Notes: generated by a model not told the origin, from the sequence alone. Positions 32,686-45,810 are shown, numbered from the stretch's first letter. The stretch: 64,000 bases of DNA from Eledone cirrhosa (GCA_964016885.1 OZ024744.1:118921197-118985196), one strand, 5' to 3'. Translations and numbers: made by a program.

Positions 32686-32803
32686 AGAGAAGATAGCCTG
32701 TCTAGGAGAGCTGTCACTCCAAATATATAAGACTACATGGAGAAGACAGCCTGTCTAGGAGAGCTCTTCACTCCAAATTTATAAGACTACATAGGGTAGA
32801 CAT
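32686..32803. repeat. ~60-bp two-copy tandem duplication
   Basis: agaagatagcctgtctagga..cactccaaat.tataagactacat occurs twice in a row with a few differences. Confidence 0.7.
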
Positions 32804-33103
32804 GGACTCCATAAGTCTGTGAATGCAGCCTAAGAAAAGCAGTTTCTCTGAATAAAAACTGATACATGGTAGAGAAGACCCTTAAGTATGGTCAAACAAC
32901 CTCTCTTGTGCTGGTGCCCTGATAAAATACACCCAGTAAAGTTGTTGGTAATAGTAAGGGCATCTAGCAAGAAAAACCTCACCAAAAACTATGACCAGTA
33001 CAGAATATAAGATTCACACTAACTGTGAGTACAGAACTAACACCAGTCATGCTGGTGCTACACATAGTAGCAGAGTGGTTAACCTATGATGTGTACAAGA
33101 AGT
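32804..33103. other. spacer with possible retroelement 3' UTR trace
   Basis: Contains gttgttggtaatagtaaggg and catctagcaagaaaaacc, distantly like the ggtgttaggaagggcatcc block of the LINE 3' UTR. Otherwise unassigned. Confidence 0.3.
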
Positions 33104-33345
33104 GAGATGGAAGGGTGTCTCTGTAAGACTACTGACAGGTATGTCAGTACACTGAGAGCTAGATCAGGTGACATTGTAGAGATGGAGGGGTGTCTCTGTA
33201 AGACTACTGACAGGTATGTCAGTACACTGAGAGGTAGATCAGGTGACATTGTAGAGATGGAGGGGTGTCTCTGTAAGACTACTGACAGGTATGTCAGTAC
33301 ACTGAGAGGTCGATCAGGTGACATTGTAGAGATATTTCAGAGGAC
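33104..33345 (+). repeat. 75-bp tandem repeat, about 3.2 copies
   Basis: gagatggaggggtgtctctg..acattgta repeats with starts at 33104, 33179 and 33254, exactly 75 bp apart and nearly identical. Being a multiple of three it is open on both strands; no gene implied. Confidence 0.9.
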
Positions 33346-33429
33346 AGAAGTGAGATAGAAGGGTGTCTCTGCATGATCAACACACAAGCCATATTGACAG
33401 AAGGAAGTAAATGTTAAGCCCTTCCCTTC

Positions 33430-34672
33430 ATCAGAGTGAGAAACACAGGACGATCTGGGGAAGGAAGGTATGGAAGCTAAAAGACTTCTCAGTTAAATAT
33501 AGCTTTAGAAAAACTTTACATGACACATATGATGATGGGGAGAAGAAGATAGGTACATCGTGATGACTAGAGAATGGTGATAATGATGATATGTATTATA
33601 AATGTGATAGATTGTTGTAAGGAGATCATCAGATCAAATGTCAATATATTTGTTCTTGACTACAGTCTGATTTGTATAGCTGGTTGCCCTTCCTATCACC
33701 AACCACCTTACAGGGTGGAATTGGTCTATATCTTGTGGCACCAACACTAGATAGGTTATTGTCAGGACGAAAGCAGTGCAGGCCATGTAGAGAGGAACTG
33801 CCAGTAAAGTGAGAGTAGAAAATGAGTTTAGTGAGGAATTCAAGGTACAGGTAGGAGTTCATCAAGGTTCAGTTCTTAGCCCACTGTTGTTTATCATAGT
33901 TCTTCAGGCTATAAAATAAGAGTTTGTGATTGGCTGTCCATGGGAACTTCTGTAAGCTGATGATCTGGTCCTTGTAGCTGAATCTGTGGAAGAACTAGGA
34001 AATAAGTTCTGGCTTTGGAAACAGAACTTAGAATCACAAGGTCTGAGAGTAACTTAGTTAAAACTAAAGTGCTAGTGAGTAAGTAGGAAAGAAAACAGGA
34101 CCCTGATCCCATCAGGGAAATGGTCATGTTTGATATGTAGAAAAGGAATAGGCATAAACCCTGTATGATGTACACAATGGAAATCTTGGGTACACAAGAT
34201 ATGTAGTGAGGTAACAAGTAGACTAATAGGAAGGGATTTAAGTGGAAGATACATGTGAGTGGCTAGTCAGAGCTCTGCAAGCATCACAATTAGAGTAAGG
34301 ACAGGTTGGAAGTTCTGTGACCTACTATCTCTTGACAACAAAGGTACCATAGTTGATAGCTTCTGCTACTTAGGTGATCTAATTAGCAGAGGAAGTTGTT
34401 CTGAAAACATAGTAACTAAAATAAGGACAGGACGGAAGAAGTTTAGGGAGCTACTATTTCTGTCGACAATAAAGGCTTTTTCTCTACATGTGATGGGTAG
34501 ATTGTATAGACACCTGTATAGCAGTGAATGCTGAAGATAAACAAAGACTGGACAGAAATAAAGCAAGCATGATCCAATGACTGTGTGTGAACGAGTTGAG
34601 AAAAAACCTTGGTATCAGAGGAATTAGATATAGTGCACAAGAGAAGACTGGACTGGTGATGTGTATGGGAAT
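33430..34672 (+). mobile_element. LINE copy 3 (copy-1 family), decayed and rearranged
   Basis: 33440-33560 matches the endonuclease/RT linker (WGRKVWKLKDFS). 33655-33765 looks like a reversed 3' UTR piece (ctggttgcccttcctatcac). From 33765 on, RT resumes: KAVQAM, FSEEFKVQVGVHQGSVLSPLL, CPWELL, then the tyrosine of YADD is replaced by a TAA codon (33955-33957), the finger region is broken (a TGA after GINPV), and VDSFCYLGDLISRGSCSE and KFRELLFLSTIKAFSLHVMG follow. It ends near the VMRM motif with no 3' UTR. Confidence 0.8.
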
Positions 34673-36715
34673 GCAGGTCTTCTGCAGTTCAGAACAACGC
34701 AGAGATCTCGATCCTGTGCCATCTCCTTTGTGAGGTTTAACTCGACAAGGTCAGCTTTTATAACTTCATCTCAAGCTTTCCTAGGTCTTCCTATTCTATA
34801 ATTTCCATCAACTTTGAGTGCCCTTCACCTTTTTATACAGCTGTCATGCTCCATACACATCACATGTCTATACCACTACAATACCCTCACTACTATTACA
34901 CATTCATCAGAGTTTGCAAGCTTCATTTCTTTCCAATCTTTGTAGGTCCTCTGCAAACATTACCCAGGTCTCTCTGCCATGCAACATTTCCTTTTATGGG
35001 GAAAATGTTTTGTAGGTAGCAGTGGTAGTAGCTCCCTGAACTTTTTCTATCTCATTCTCACTCTGGCTACTATACTTTCAGAACACCTACTGCTAATTTG
35101 GTCACCCAAATAACAAAAACTATCAACTACTCCTATGGTACCCTCTAAGAATTTGATAGAGATTGTATTCTGTGAGCTCTTGTTACTTACTGCTTCTGTG
35201 TATCAACCACATACAAAACCTCCATACTTTGCTAGCCTACCTTAGATCCCACTACATCTCTTGTGTACCCATAGTTTGCATTTGGGACAGAAGATGGAAT
35301 TTCCTACATACTTAGCAAGGTCATTTCCCAGAGGGAATTTGGGCCCTGTTTTCCCTTCTACATACTAGGACCTTAGTCTTTGCCAAGTTGACTTAAAGAC
35401 CTTTTGATTCTAGGCCATGCTTCCAGGTTTGGAATTTCTTCTTTAATTCTGCCATAGTTACAAGGTTTAGATCATCTGCATACTGAAGTTCCCATAGACA
35501 GCAGTCTTAAAATCTTCTGTCATAGTCAGCAGGACAATAATAAACAGACAAGGCTAAGAACAGAGCCTTGAGGTACACCTACCTGCACACTAAACTCCTC
35601 ACTATATTCATTGTTAATACTAACCTTGCTGACTGTTCCTCTAAACATGGCTTGTACAGCCTTCACAAGCCACTCATCTACTAGTTTTCTAAGAGCCCAC
35701 AAGATTATGAAGAAGGGGACTATCAAAAGCCTTCACTAGGTTAACAAATGTCAAGTAGTGTGGCTTTAACTAGGTACTACTCCTGTGGTTGTCTCACAAG
35801 GAAGAGAGCATCAGTAGTACCCCGGCACAAACCCAAACTGCACCTCATCTATGTCAACATATTCTCTAATCAGCTGAGCTATGACTCTTTCAGTGACCTT
35901 CATAACCTGGTCAACCAACTTAATGCTTTTATAGTTTCTGTCTCGTGCCTCTCCTTTGCCCTTGAAGCAGTTTATGATGCTACTGCTACACCAGTCATTG
36001 GGTATGACACCATTTTGAATAACTTGGTTTACAATATGAGTGATTAAGGTACAACCCACCACCCAGGATGTTTTCAGCATCTCAACAACTCTCCTTGATG
36101 GTCTAGCTTCTTTTGTGTCTTCATATCCTTAATTTCTTTACATTCTTGCTTACTTGTAAAGCTGGTTCCTTTGTTGGGTTTACTTGGGGCAGATTATCTT
36201 CCTTCCATTTATTCTCCTCATTCATCAGTCTCATAGTGACACTTCCATGCTACTTTCTTTTCAGCACCAGTGTCATCTGGGACACATTTCTCCCTCACAA
36301 CATCACAATTTTCCCTGGCACACTATCTCACAATACTCAACACCTCACATCTTTGGTCTTCACATTACAAAACATCTTAGATTTTTTATTTTCTGCTTCC
36401 CTTTCAAAGTATACTTGTCACTAGTTTCTCTCCTATTTTCCCCATTCTGCCATTCTTTCCATGCATGTCTCATGGTCTTAATTGTCTCTTCCCCACTATT
36501 AAACTACCAAGTCACCCTTCTTCTCTCTGGAGACCTGCTCCAGCCACACACCTCATTTGTCACTTTCAGCAGATTACCTCAGGAAGTCCCACTGCTCCTC
36601 TATAGTGAATGTCTCTATTTCTTCCCTACTGTCAAAGGTTTCACCTCTAAATGTGTTACTGGCTGAGGGCTCCCTCAGCTTCCATATCCTTCTCCTGCAG
36701 GTTGCCATATAAAAT
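34673..36715 (-). mobile_element. LINE copy 4 (copy-1 family), decayed, opposite strand
   Basis: Minus strand from about 36715: EETIKTMRHAWKEWQNGE, EEENLPQV, the NQVIQNGVIPNDWCSSSIIN block (35990-36050), VMKVTERVIAQLIR, DEVQFGFVPG (35830-35860), LVDEWLVKAVQAMFRG and FSVQVGVPQGSVLS (35540-35700), then finger and C-terminal region to 34690. Frames are broken repeatedly. It faces copy 3 with the 3' parts together, and both lack the 3' UTR. Confidence 0.8.
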
Positions 36716-36884
36716 TCCATTTTAGGGTTAATATTGCAATTAATCAAAGATTTGTTTAACTCTCTCCAAAGTCATAAAGTTGTGGAGTAAAATGATCAAG
36801 TCAGTGGTGACTTGTTTCACCATTCTAGGCATCATATGTTAGTTTAAAGTTAATTACATTAATATATATACTGTAAAAGTGGAG
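36716..36884. other. spacer, nothing recognised
   Basis: AT-rich, no motif found. Confidence 0.3.
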
Positions 36885-37245
36885 GCATATGGCCTAGTGG
36901 TAAGGGTGTTGGATTGACAATCATAATGTTGTGGTTCAATTCCTGGACTGGGTTGTGTGTTGTGTTCTTGAGAGAAACAAGCTGAAAATGAATACCAGCA
37001 TTAATAGATGGGGGTTTAAACCTGCAATGGACTGGCATCCTGTCCAGGGGGAAGTCATGTACTCTCAGTCACTTCACACCTCAAAAACCAGGATAAACAC
37101 CAGTCTGATGTGTCTCAGAGTTAGGTATAGACTTTAACCCTGTGGTGGACTGGTGTCCTATCCAGGGGTTGTCTTATACTCTCAAAAACCAAGATAAACA
37201 CTGTCCTGATGAATCTCTAGGTTTGTAACGGACTTTAGACTTTAG
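36885..37245 (+). mobile_element. tRNA-derived SINE (second family)
   Basis: A box tggcctagtggtaaggg (36888-36904), B box ggttcaattcc (36933-36943), then gttgtgttcttgagagaaac and cctgcaatggactggcatcc tgtccaggggg. The body after the tRNA-like head (37020-37130) is repeated in shorter form at 37138-37235 (ggactggtgtcctatccagg, aaaccaagataaacac). It differs from the SINEs at 14401 and 24174. Confidence 0.75.
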
Positions 37246-37409
37246 TAAAAGTAGGAGAAAAGTGACATGTATTCTAGTTTTAATGTGTCGGTGTCACCTT
37301 TCTAGCTGTAGTCAATATAAGCTGTTATATAAAAGTGACAAAAGAAAAGTAAACCTACACACCTGTATGTACTTAGGTAACAGGTAACTTTATATATTGC
37401 TAGAGTTAA
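37246..37409. other. spacer, nothing recognised
   Basis: AT-rich; no motif found. Confidence 0.3.
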
Positions 37410-37414
37410 ATGGT

Positions 37415-37820
37415 AGTGACTATTACTAGTAGTAATGCTATTACTGCTACTACTACTATTACTACTGCTATTACTGCTACTATTACTACTACTACTACTG
37501 CTGCTGCTACTACTATTACTACTACTACTAATGTTACTACTACCACTACTACTAATGTTACTACTACTATTACTAATAATACTGCTACTATGACTACTAC
37601 TACTGCTACTACTTATACTACTACCACTACTACTACTGCTGCTACAACCACCACCTCCACCACTACCACCACTACCACAGCCTCCACCACCACTACTACC
37701 ACCACCACCACCACCACTGCTACTAGAGTTAAATATGGAAAGTTGATAAACTACTTAAATTATGTGTGTATATCCCACCACCACCACCACTACCAGCACC
37801 ACCACCACTGCTACTAGAGT
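37415..37820. repeat. (CTA)n/(ACC)n microsatellite
   Basis: Trinucleotide repeats tactac/tgctac from 37430 shift to accaccaccacc from 37640; a short direct repeat (gctactagagttaaat..ggaaag..tgataaactactta) closes it at 37720-37870. A GT-rich stretch follows at 37880-37950. Confidence 0.9.
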
Positions 37821-38069
37821 TAAATGGTAATGTCTAAATATGGAAAGGTGATAAACTACTTACATTATGTATGTCGGGGTGCATATTTGTAGGTGTGTGG
37901 CAGGGTGGGGGTGCGTATTTGTGTGTGTGTGTGTGTGTAGGTGTGTGATTATTTACGAAACATTTTCCCTACAAAAGTATTTCTCTATTTAGTTCTCACA
38001 CCCTTTTACATTCCACCCTCCCCATGTGGTATGTCATGTGATGTATATGAAAGATATCTTAGTCTTAGG

Positions 38070-38322
38070 TTCTTCATCGAGCAGTAAATACTCGCCAACA
38101 GTCACGATCACCGACGGCTTTTTCGCATCCGTGCCAAGTAATGTTGGCTGCCATCAGGTCTTTTCGGAACGACCGTCACCAGGTGATTCTGGGGCAACCC
38201 CACCTACGTTTGCCGCCAGGTGGAGTCCGGTTGATAGCTGTTTTCTAGTGTCGTTCGTCGGGCAGGGGCAGAATATGGCCAGCCATGTGGTACCGGTGCT
38301 CTGCAACCATCCTCTGTAGCTT
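38070..38322 (-). mobile_element. LINE C-terminal scrap, GC-rich
   Basis: Minus strand: MVAEHRYHMAGHILPLPDER, then AINRTPPGGKRRWGCPRITW, FRKDLMAANITWHGCEKAVG and DRDCWRVF, with one stop inside. The RxAGHVLRLP.ER, GGKRRRGRPR.TW and W..AE..A.DR..WR pattern is the C-terminus of a very common invertebrate LINE. It directly abuts the 48-bp satellite. Confidence 0.7.
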
Positions 38323-41300
38323 ACACACTGTAAAGAGGTCATGTAGGTTCCACAACAAAAAGTACCCAGTACTCACTGTAAAGTGGTCATGCAGGTGTCA
38401 CAACATATAGTACCCAGTACACACTGTAAAGTGGTCATGCAGGTGTCACAACATATAGTACCCAGTACACACTGTAAAGTGGTCATGCAGGTGTCACAAC
38501 ATATAGTACCCAGTACACACTGTAAAGTGGTCATGCAGGTGTCACAACAAAAAGTACCCAGTACTCACTGTAAAGTGGTCATGCAGGTGTCACAACATAT
38601 AGTACCCAGTACACACTGGAAAGTGGTCATGTAGGTGTCACAACAAAAAGTACCCAGTACTCACTGTAAAGTGGTCATGTAGGGGTTACAAAAAAAAGTA
38701 CCCAGTACTCACTGTAAAGTGGTCATGTAGGTGTCACAACATATAGTACCCAGTACACACTGTAAAGTGGTCATGTAGGGGTTACAACAAAAAGTACCCA
38801 GTAGACACTGTAAAGTGGTCATGTAGGTGTCACAACATATAGTAACCAGTACACGCTGTAAAGTGGTCATGTAGGGGTCACAACAAAAAGTACCCAGTAC
38901 ATACTGTAAAGTGGTCATGTAGGTGTCACAACATATAGTACCCAGTACACACTGTAAAGTGGTCATGTAGGTGTCACAACAAAAAGTACCCAGTACACAC
39001 TGTAAAGTGGTCATGTAGGTGTCACAACATATAGTACCCAGTACACACTGTAAAGTGGTCATGTAGGTGTCACAACATATAGTACCCAGTACACACTGTA
39101 AAGTGGTCATGTAGGGGTCACAACAAAAAGTACCCAGTACACACTGTAAAGTGGTCATGTAGGTGTCACAACATATAGTACCCAGTACACACTGTAAAGT
39201 GGTCATGTAGGGGTCACAACAAAAAGTACCCAGTACACACTGTAAAGTGTTCATGTAGGTGTCACAACAAAAAGTACCCAGTACACACTGTAAAGTGGTC
39301 ATGTAGGTGTCACAACATATAGTACCCAGTACACACTGTAAAGTGGTCATGTAGGGGTCACAACAAAAAATACCCAGTACACACTATAAAGTGGTCATGT
39401 AGGTGTCACAAGTACCCAGTACACACTGTAGAGTGGTCATGTAGATATCAAAAAAAGTACCCAGTATACACTGTAAAGTGGTCATGTAGGTGTCACAACA
39501 AAAAGTACCTAGTGACACTATAGTGTGGTCATGTAGGTGTCACAACGAAAAATACCCAGTACACACTGTAAAGTGTTAATGTAGGTGTCACAAAAAAAGG
39601 TACCCAGTACACACTGTAAAGTGGTCATGTAGGTGTCAAAAATAAAAAGTACCCAGTACACACTGTAAAGTGGTCATGTAGGTGTCACAACAAAAAGTAC
39701 CCAGTACATACTATAATGTGATCATGTAGGTGTCACAAATAAGGGTACCCAGTACACACTGTAAAGTTCTCATGTAGGTGTCACAACAAAAAGCACCCAG
39801 TACACACTGTAAAGTGGTCATGCAGGTGTCACAAAAAAAAGTACTCACTGTAAAGTGTTCATTTACGTCTCACAATAAAACATACCCAGTACACACTGCA
39901 AATGCTCATGTAGGGGTCACAACAAAAAATACCCAGTACACACTGTAAAGTGGTCATGACAAAATGTACCCAGTCTACAACTTTAAAGTGGCCATGTAGG
40001 TATCACAACAAAAGGTACCCAGTTCACTCTGTAAAGTGGTAATTTCAGTGTCACAACAAAAAGTACCCAGTACACCCTGTAAAGTGTTCAAGTAGCTGTC
40101 ACAACAAAAAGTACCCAGTACACACAGTAAAGTGGTCATATATGTGTAATGACAAAAATTACCCAGTACACATTGTAAAGTGGTCATGTAGTTGTCACAA
40201 CAAAAAGTACCCAGTACACACTGTAAAGTGATCATGTAGGTGTCACAACAAAAAGTACCCAGTACACACTGTAGAGTGGTCATGTTAAAAAGTACCCAGT
40301 ACATACTGTAAAGTGGTCATGTAGGTGTGACAACAAAAAGTACCCAGACAACACTTTAAAGTGGTCATGTAGGTGTCACAATAAAAAGTAACCAGTACAC
40401 ACTGTAAAGTGGTCAAGTAGGTGCCACAACAAAAAGTACCCAGTACACACTGTAGAGTGGTCAAGTAGGTGCCACAACAAAAAGTACCCAGTACACACTG
40501 TAGAGTGGTCATGTAGGTGTCACAACAAAAGGTAGCAAGTACACACTGTAAAGTGGTCATATAGGTGTCATGTCAAAAAGTACCCAGTACATACTGTAAA
40601 GTGGTCATGTAGGTGTGACAACAAAAAGTACCCCGACCACACTTTAAAGTGGTCATGTCAGAAAGTACCTAGTACACACTGTAAAGTGGTCATGTAGGTG
40701 TCACAATAAAAAGTAACCAGTACACATTGTAAAGTGGTCAAGTAGGTGCCACAACAAAAAGTACCCAGTACACACTGTAGAGTGGTCATGTTAAAAAGTA
40801 CCCAGTACATACTGTAAAGTGGTCATGTAGGTGTCACAACAAAAAATACCCAGACCATACTTTAAAGTGGTCATGTCAGAAAGTACCCAGTACACACTGT
40901 AAAGTGGTCATGTAGGTATCACAATAAAAAGTAACCAGTACACACTGTAAAGTGGTCAAGTAGGTGCCACAACAAAAAGTACCCAGTACACACTGTAGAG
41001 TGGTCATGTAGGTGTCACAACAAAAGGTAGCAAGTACACACTGTAAAGTGGTCATATAGGTGTCATGTCAAAAAATACCCAGTACATACTGTAAAGTAGT
41101 CATGTAGGTATCAGAATGAAATGAACCCATTCCACACTGTAACCTGGTCATGTAGGTCTCAAAACAAAAAGTACTCAGTTCATACTGTAAAGTGGTCATG
41201 TAGGTGTCATGTCAAAAAGTACCCAGTACATACTGTAAAGTTATCATGTAGGTGTCACAATAAAAAGTAACCAGTAACACTGTAAACTGGTCATGTAGGT

Positions 41301-42755
41301 GTCATGACAAAAAGTACCCAGTTCACACTATAAAGTGGTCATCTAGGTGTCACAACAGAGAGTACCCAGCACACACTGTAAAGTGGTCATGTAGGTGTCA
41401 CAACAAAAATTACCCAGTACACACTATAGTGTGGTCATGTAGGTGTCACAAAAAAGGGTACCCAGTACACTCTGTAAAGTTGTCATCACAAAATTACCCA
41501 GGTCTCATCACAAAATTACCCAGTACTCTCTGTAAAGTTGTCATGCAGGTGTCGCAACTAAAAGCACCCAGTACACACTGTAAAGTAGTCATGCAGGTGT
41601 TACAAAAAAGTGGACCCAGTACAGTACTCACTGTAAAGTGATCATGTACGTGTCACAATAAAACGTACCAGTACACACTGCAAATGCTCATGTATGGGTC
41701 ACAACAAAAAATACCCAGTACACACTGTAAAGTGGTCATGTAGGTGTCACAACAAAAAGTACCAAGTACACACTGTAAAGTGGTCATGTATATGTCACAA
41801 CAAAAAGTACCCAGTACACACTGTAAAGTGGTCATGTAGATGTCACAACAAAATGTACCCGGTACACACTGTAAAGTGGTCATGTAGGTGACACAACAAA
41901 AGTAACCCAGTACACACTGTAAAGTGGTCATGTAGGTGTCACAACAAAAAGTACCCAGTACACACTGTAAAGTGGTCATGTAGGTGTCACAACAAAAGGT
42001 ACCCAGTACACACTGTAAAGTGGTCATGTAGGTGTCATGACAAAAATTACCCAGTACACACTGTAAAGTGGTCATGTAGGTGTCACAACAAAAAGTACCC
42101 CGTACACACTGTAAAGTGGTCATCTAGGTATCATAACCAAAAGTACACAGTCCACACTATAAAGTGGTCATGTAGGTGTCACAACAAAAAGTACCCAGTA
42201 CACACTGTAAAGTGTTCATGTAGGTGATACAACAAAAAGTACCCAGTCCACAGTGTAAAGAGGTCTCGTAGGTGTCATGTCAAAAAGTACCCAGTACATA
42301 CTGAAAAGTCGTCATGTAGGTGTCACAATAAAAAGTAACCAGTACACACTGTAAAGTGCTCATATAGGTGCCTCATGAAACAGTACCCAGTGCACACTGT
42401 AAACTGGTCATATAGGTGTAATGACAAAAATTACCCAGTACACACTGTAAAGTGGTCATGTAGGTATCATGTCAAAAAGTACTCAGCACACACTGTAAAG
42501 CGGTCATGTAGGTGTCACAATAAAAAGTACCCAGTACACACTGTAAAGTGGTCATGTAGATCTCACAACAAAAAGTACCCTGTACACACTGTAAAGTGGG
42601 CATGTAGGTGTCACAACAAAAAGTACCCTGTCCACACTGTAAAGTGGTCATGTAGGTGTCACAACAAAAAATACCCAGTATACACTGTAAAGTGGTCATG
42701 TAGGTGTCACAACAAAATGTTCCCAGAACACACTGTAAAGTGCTCATGTAGGTGT
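38323..42755. repeat. 48-bp satellite, left part, derived from the LINE 3' UTR
   Basis: About 90 units of cacactgtaaagtggtcatg taggtgtcacaacaaaaagt acccagta (48 bp). The same unit exists twice in the 3' UTR of LINE copy 1 and seven times at 13392. The first 1 kb is homogeneous, with alternation of acatatagta and acaaaaagta versions; 39.4-42.7 kb is more diverged and shows larger blocks, e.g. tcaagtaggtgccacaac at about 40413, 40462, 40739 and 40948. Since 48 is divisible by three, both strands stay open for long stretches (KYPVHTVKWSCRCHNK on plus, MTTLQCVLGTFCCDTY on minus); these are by-products. Confidence 0.95.
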
Positions 42756-43018
42756 TGTGGTTAGAAAAAGCTACTTCACTTACCGCTTTCGCTGGCACCG
42801 CTAATCCAATGGCTGGTTTCTCCTCTCTCACTTGCGTACAATCCAACTCGTTAACCGGGAGCTCCAAGACTGACGTCCACCACGTTCGCTGACCACCCTA
42901 GAGAGAGGCAGACCTGCTGGCCCTTCCGGTTGAGGACCCTTCCAGCCAAGCACCCTTCCGGTCAAGCACTCTTCCGGTCAAGCACTCTCCGGCCACCGCC
43001 CACCACACCATACCCACA
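42756..43018 (-). repeat. presumed 3' LTR of the retrotransposon
   Basis: Starts tgtggttag and ends ccatacccaca. Within it, aagcac(t/c)cttccggtc is repeated about four times (42915-42990). Its outer ~60 bp match the far end of the element. A G-rich run on the minus strand (gggggcg, 43019-43026; gaggggga, 43045-43052) lies beside it where a polypurine tract is expected. Confidence 0.55.
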
Positions 43019-43030
43019 CGCCCCCTGATC

Positions 43031-45805
43031 TCAAGGATCAATTTCCCCCTCGTCCTTCTGCATATGAGAGTCTGCTGTCCAGGTTAGTGGTTTGCGACTT
43101 CTTTGCGATCTCCGCAGTGTTGGGGCGGCACTTTGGGTTTCCTCTGCCTCGGAGTCCATTGACAGTAATTCTACGGACATCCAGGACATGACGTGGTACT
43201 CCGTCCACGGACACATTGTTCTAGGAATTTACGGCCGTCACCGTTCCCCTTCCCCATTGAGATGTGCAACGTGCATCTGGGGGCTTAACCCAGACTTCTT
43301 TGCACACCTGCACGAATGCATTCGCCCTCTCCACTGGCCGTTGTGGAGGCGTGCACGGGTGCCGCCACTCGTATCTGAATACTGCTCTGTGTGGCACCGA
43401 TTCCTCAACCTGTCCCACCCGAGGGGACATGTTGTACCAGAACACTGCCTCCATTGGTGAAATGTGGCCCCGCTCCGCTATTGCTTTGTTCGTCCGGTGG
43501 TGTCGCTCCACGATTCCATTTCCGCTCGGCCTGTGCGCCGCTCTGAAGAAACGGTCCACCTTCCATCCATCGAGCATCTCCCTCGGCGCCTCCGAGCGGA
43601 ACGCTTCGCTGTTGTCCATCAGCAGTTCGTCCACAGGGCCCCGCTCCAAGAACACCTCTCTCAACGTCCGCGTGATTTCCTCGGCCGTTCCAGTCTTCAT
43701 CTCCTTCCATATCGCCATCCGTCCTGGTCCACAGTCGACCATAGAGAGGTACGTTCCCTGCCGGTAGTGTGTTACATCCACCGCCAATCGCTTCCAGTCG
43801 CGATCCACCGGGAGGCTTTCCGTTTCGTGCACACCCGGGGCGGGATCAATGGACTGACATCGGATGCAGCCTCTAACCACCCTTTGAACACTGTGTCTGT
43901 TAACGTCCAAGTCAATTCTCCTGGCTAGGAACAGAGTCCTATCCACTCCCATGTGGTGCATGTCATGCAACCCTTTCAGATCCGACTCGGTCAGCTGACA
44001 CACGGCAGCTATCTCCACTTCTACCTCCTCCGGCGCTTCCATCCAGGCTTTCTTCACCCTGGTTAAGACGTCCGCCCTATTTTTCTCTGAGGGCACGAAA
44101 ACTACGCTCAGCCTCAGGTCGAACTCGGTGGCCAGCTCTCCTAAAGATCCCAGGCGGCGCTTTATCAGCCTCTCCGCCGCCCCTCTCGTTCGCACTCTCT
44201 TCTCACTGGTGAGCACTGATCTCACCCATCCGAGTACAGTAGCCGAGTCGGTGCATATCTCGATGGTGCGCAGTCTCCACCTCAGGGCGAGGTTCACCCT
44301 TCTCAACACCGCGTCCAGCTCGGCCACATTGATGTGGTTGCAATCGTCCTTCTTCCTAAGCCAAGCTGCATCCTCGACCTCAACATCTCCTATCTCCAAC
44401 GTGACACCCAGCGCTATGCTGCTGGCATCGCACCATACGGTCCCGCTCTGCGATTTGGGAACATACCAGCGTCCCCGCACTGGGGCTTCGGCCTTCACCC
44501 TCCCCACGATCTCCTGAATCATGGCCACCGTCCTCTCTCCCACTCTGTCACTCCAAGTCACCCCCCCCCCCCCCCCCCCCGCTCGTCTCTTGACATAGCT
44601 GCATGCCGTCTGGAGCCACCCAGCAACCGGGTAGTGACCCACCAACTTTCAACACACCGAGAAAAGCTCCCACCTACTCATACTTGGGCCCAGTTCTGGA
44701 ACTTCATTTCCCCTCTGGAATACTAACACGCCCGTCCTGTCTAGCCTAAGTCCCAGCGCGGCTCCTCCCTCCAACGCTTCTGACGGCTTCGCAGCCAGTC
44801 CATACCCCTGTAAATGGCTCGTGACCTCTGCCGCCGACACTACAGACTCGTCCACTAGGATGTCGTCAATGTAGGAATTAGTGGCCCTCTTCATCTTGTC
44901 GGCCTTTCCCAGAATGGTCTTGAGGACCGCCGCCATGATCTTCGGTGCAGAGCTCAGTTCGAAACCGAGCCTGGTCAGGCAATATGTCCGGCCCTTATAC
45001 CTGACCAGCTGATACTGCCAGAGCTTCTCATCTATGTGTAATTGTAAGTATGCCGACTTTAGATCGACGATTGCCCGTCATGCGTCTCCACTCACGCAGG
45101 GTTTCCCCACAGACATCCGTGACCTTGCCACCCGTGTAGCATGACACGTGCTCGTTCAGCTCCCGAAAGTCTAGTACCGGTCTCACCTTGTTCTTCGTGG
45201 GTTGTGCCACCGCCATTAACGGCACTACTCCGCACTTCACCTCCTCTTTCCAGGGAAGCAGTATGCCCTCCTCAATCCATCTCTCTACCTCTCGCTCGAA
45301 CTCGCTCCTAATGTCTCCCTTCAATGTGCGTTGATAGCAGCCAACTTTGGTCTTCAGTGTTGGTGGTTATCCCTTCCACTACCACTCAACAACCCATCGT
45401 TGCCCATCGAACACGGTCTTGAAATCTTTGTCCTGCACAGTGTAAGCGGGGTATTTCTCCTCGTGGGCCTTCTGGTTCTCCTGTCGCGTACTCACAGCGC
45501 ATACCGATGCGGCGCCGCCAAACGACACACCGACGTTGTTCACTGTGACGCCTCCTAGACGGCCAATTGCGTCCATGCCCATAAATACGCCAATCCCATC
45601 CACCAGGTTGTCGACTACGGTGGCAGAAAGCCATCTCCACCTCGCTGCGACCTCGGCATTCAATTTTCCTACCGTCGACTGCCCTTACGCTGCTCTTCCC
45701 TCTCTACCTCTGCGCCACCCCCGCAGTCACCAGTGTCGTCGTACAGCCCGTGTCTACGAGGGGTCGCTGTGGCTTTCCCCTCACGAAAACTTTCACCACG
45801 GGCAG
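43031..45805 (-). pseudogene. retrotransposon pol: protease, RT, RNase H, integrase
   Basis: Would process, copy and insert the element. Protease DTG is at 45746-45754. RT begins near 45330 with a VRPVLDFRELN motif, changes frame near 45070, and carries YIDD at 44862-44873. An in-frame TGA at 44649-44651 breaks the RT/RNase H link. The next open frame (474 residues from 44645) has RNase H acidic residues at about D73, E109, D133 and D192, an HHCC zinc region (H230/H231, C260, C263) and integrase D290, D344 and E380, with 35 residues between the last two (DD35E). A frame change near 43221 precedes the C-terminal tail. A 20-base C run (44561-44580) encodes poly-Gly just after the TGA. GC content is far above its surroundings. 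Confidence 0.82.
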
Positions 45806-45810
45806 CGCCT

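Noticed and set aside
36885..36950. tRNA gene
   Set aside because: Same reason: tRNA-like head of a SINE, followed by the SINE body at 36950-37245.
43264..44726. Plus-strand ORFs of 122-167 residues inside the LTR element
   Set aside because: They are antisense shadows of the GC-rich pol frame, which has catalytic motifs on the minus strand.
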